Of a stretch of 64,000 nucleotides of DNA, positions 63,665 to 64,000 are shown piece by piece (the stretch's first letter is position 1; each line of letters opens with the position of its first letter). The notes under the pieces were generated by a model that was not told the origin of the DNA, did not search any database, and worked only from the letters and a program-made list of their open reading frames with translations. A program made the translations under genes and the position numbers. The stretch comes from Gammaproteobacteria bacterium (GTDB lineage Bacteria; Pseudomonadota; Gammaproteobacteria; Steroidobacterales; Steroidobacteraceae), in NCBI GenBank assembly GCA_027366635.1, contig DAHXNE010000017.1, forward strand, positions 43,693-107,692, given 5' to 3'.

Positions 63665-64000
63665 ATGCGTGAGGGGCGCACCATCGAGCGTGCTTACCGT
63701 CTGCGGGTCTACCCGACCCGCCGGCAACAGCGCGTGTTGGGACGGCTGTTTGGCGCCTCGCGCTACGTGTGGAATTGGGCGCTGGCGCGGCGCTCGCAGG
63801 CTTACCAGACCGACAAGATCAAACTCAACTGGGTGTCGCTCTCTCGGGAGTTCACCGCGCTCAAAGCGGTCCGGGAGACGGCCTGGCTCGGGGAGTTGCC
63901 GCGCGAGCCGTTCAACCAGGTGCTGCGCGATCAGGAGCGGGCGTTTGCGAACTTCTTCGCCCAGCGAGCGAAGTACCCGCGGTTTCGCCGCCGCGGCGGC
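63665..64000 (+). CDS. tnpB: IS200/IS605-type TnpB (RNA-guided nuclease family), N-terminal part
   Basis: The first 112 codons are present; the gene runs off the window. MREGRTIERAYRLRVYPTRRQQ, then LFGASRYVWNWALARR and LPREPFNQVLRDQERAFANF match the N-terminal OrfB/TnpB helix-turn-helix region. The RuvC catalytic residues and zinc ribbon would lie beyond the window, so activity cannot be judged. TnpB proteins are RNA-guided nucleases whose guide RNA comes from the element's right end, also outside. No TnpA transposase gene is visible upstream. Confidence 0.85.
   Translation, partial: MREGRTIERAYRLRVYPTRRQQRVLGRLFGASRYVWNWALARRSQAYQTDKIKLNWVSLSREFTALKAVRETAWLGELPREPFNQVLRDQERAFANFFAQRAKYPRFRRRGG

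Noticed and set aside
59536..64000. CRISPR array or classic integrative element with integrase
   Set aside because: No regularly spaced repeats and no integrase gene; only the tRNA duplication, two toxin-antitoxin modules and a tnpB start are present.

Overview
The window is a GC-rich bacterial chromosome segment. The gene set (HutF/HutG-type histidine degradation, MinCDE, MutY-YggX, HrpB helicase, oxygen-dependent HemF, glutamyl-tRNA route to heme, PII with a sigma-54 promoter, a GEMM-I riboswitch) points to a gammaproteobacterium, perhaps near Xanthomonadales/Nevskiales. That placement is inference from gene content; there is no rRNA here.

Layout. 1-4650: plus-strand genes for a secreted TAP-like hydrolase, a two-gene NatAB-type ABC exporter, a SIMPL protein and a CBS-pair protein. 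4700-14325: mostly minus-strand metabolic genes: ilvA behind an alpha/beta hydrolase that has lost its catalytic triad, a double VOC protein with a histone-H1-like tail, a thioesterase, gloA and ilvB. The ilvB partner ilvH lies divergently, followed by a PII gene with a sigma-54 promoter and a ferredoxin-reductase-like flavoprotein. 14442-21891: a complete five-step histidine degradation locus (hutC-hutF divergent from hutI-hutH-hutG-hutU, ATGA-coupled) with twin HutC-like operators between the arms. 22050-23682: a cyclic-di-GMP riboswitch in front of a protein with two SPOR-like repeats. 24181-29979: a 1932-residue UvrA made of two fused UvrA units with four ATPase modules. 30482-43569: plus-strand genes for a membrane protein, a DOMON-like/NamZ pair, the radical-SAM protein YgiQ, a broken S9 peptidase, an acetyltransferase, the NfeD/slipin pair, DUF423, HrpB and minCDE.

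43608-59025 is a minus-strand run of 15 closely packed genes. A GAF sensor kinase and NarL-type regulator lead into hemA-hemL, a second (OmpR-type) two-component pair, then hemC-hemD-hemB-hemE-hemF, a PRC-barrel lipoprotein, mutY, yggX and edd. Nearly every junction overlaps or abuts, so regulation, heme synthesis up to protoporphyrinogen IX, oxidative DNA repair, iron-sulfur protection and Entner-Doudoroff metabolism may share one transcript.

59460-64000 is accessory DNA. It starts at tRNA-Phe, whose 3' 42 bases are exactly repeated 1.35 kb downstream. The repeats bracket a PIN toxin/antitoxin pair, the signature of integration at a tRNA gene. Beyond lie a hipBA module with a candidate operator, a frameshifted small gene, and the first 112 codons of a TnpB nuclease whose promoter predicts a leaderless transcript. 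No CRISPR array or rRNA gene was seen.
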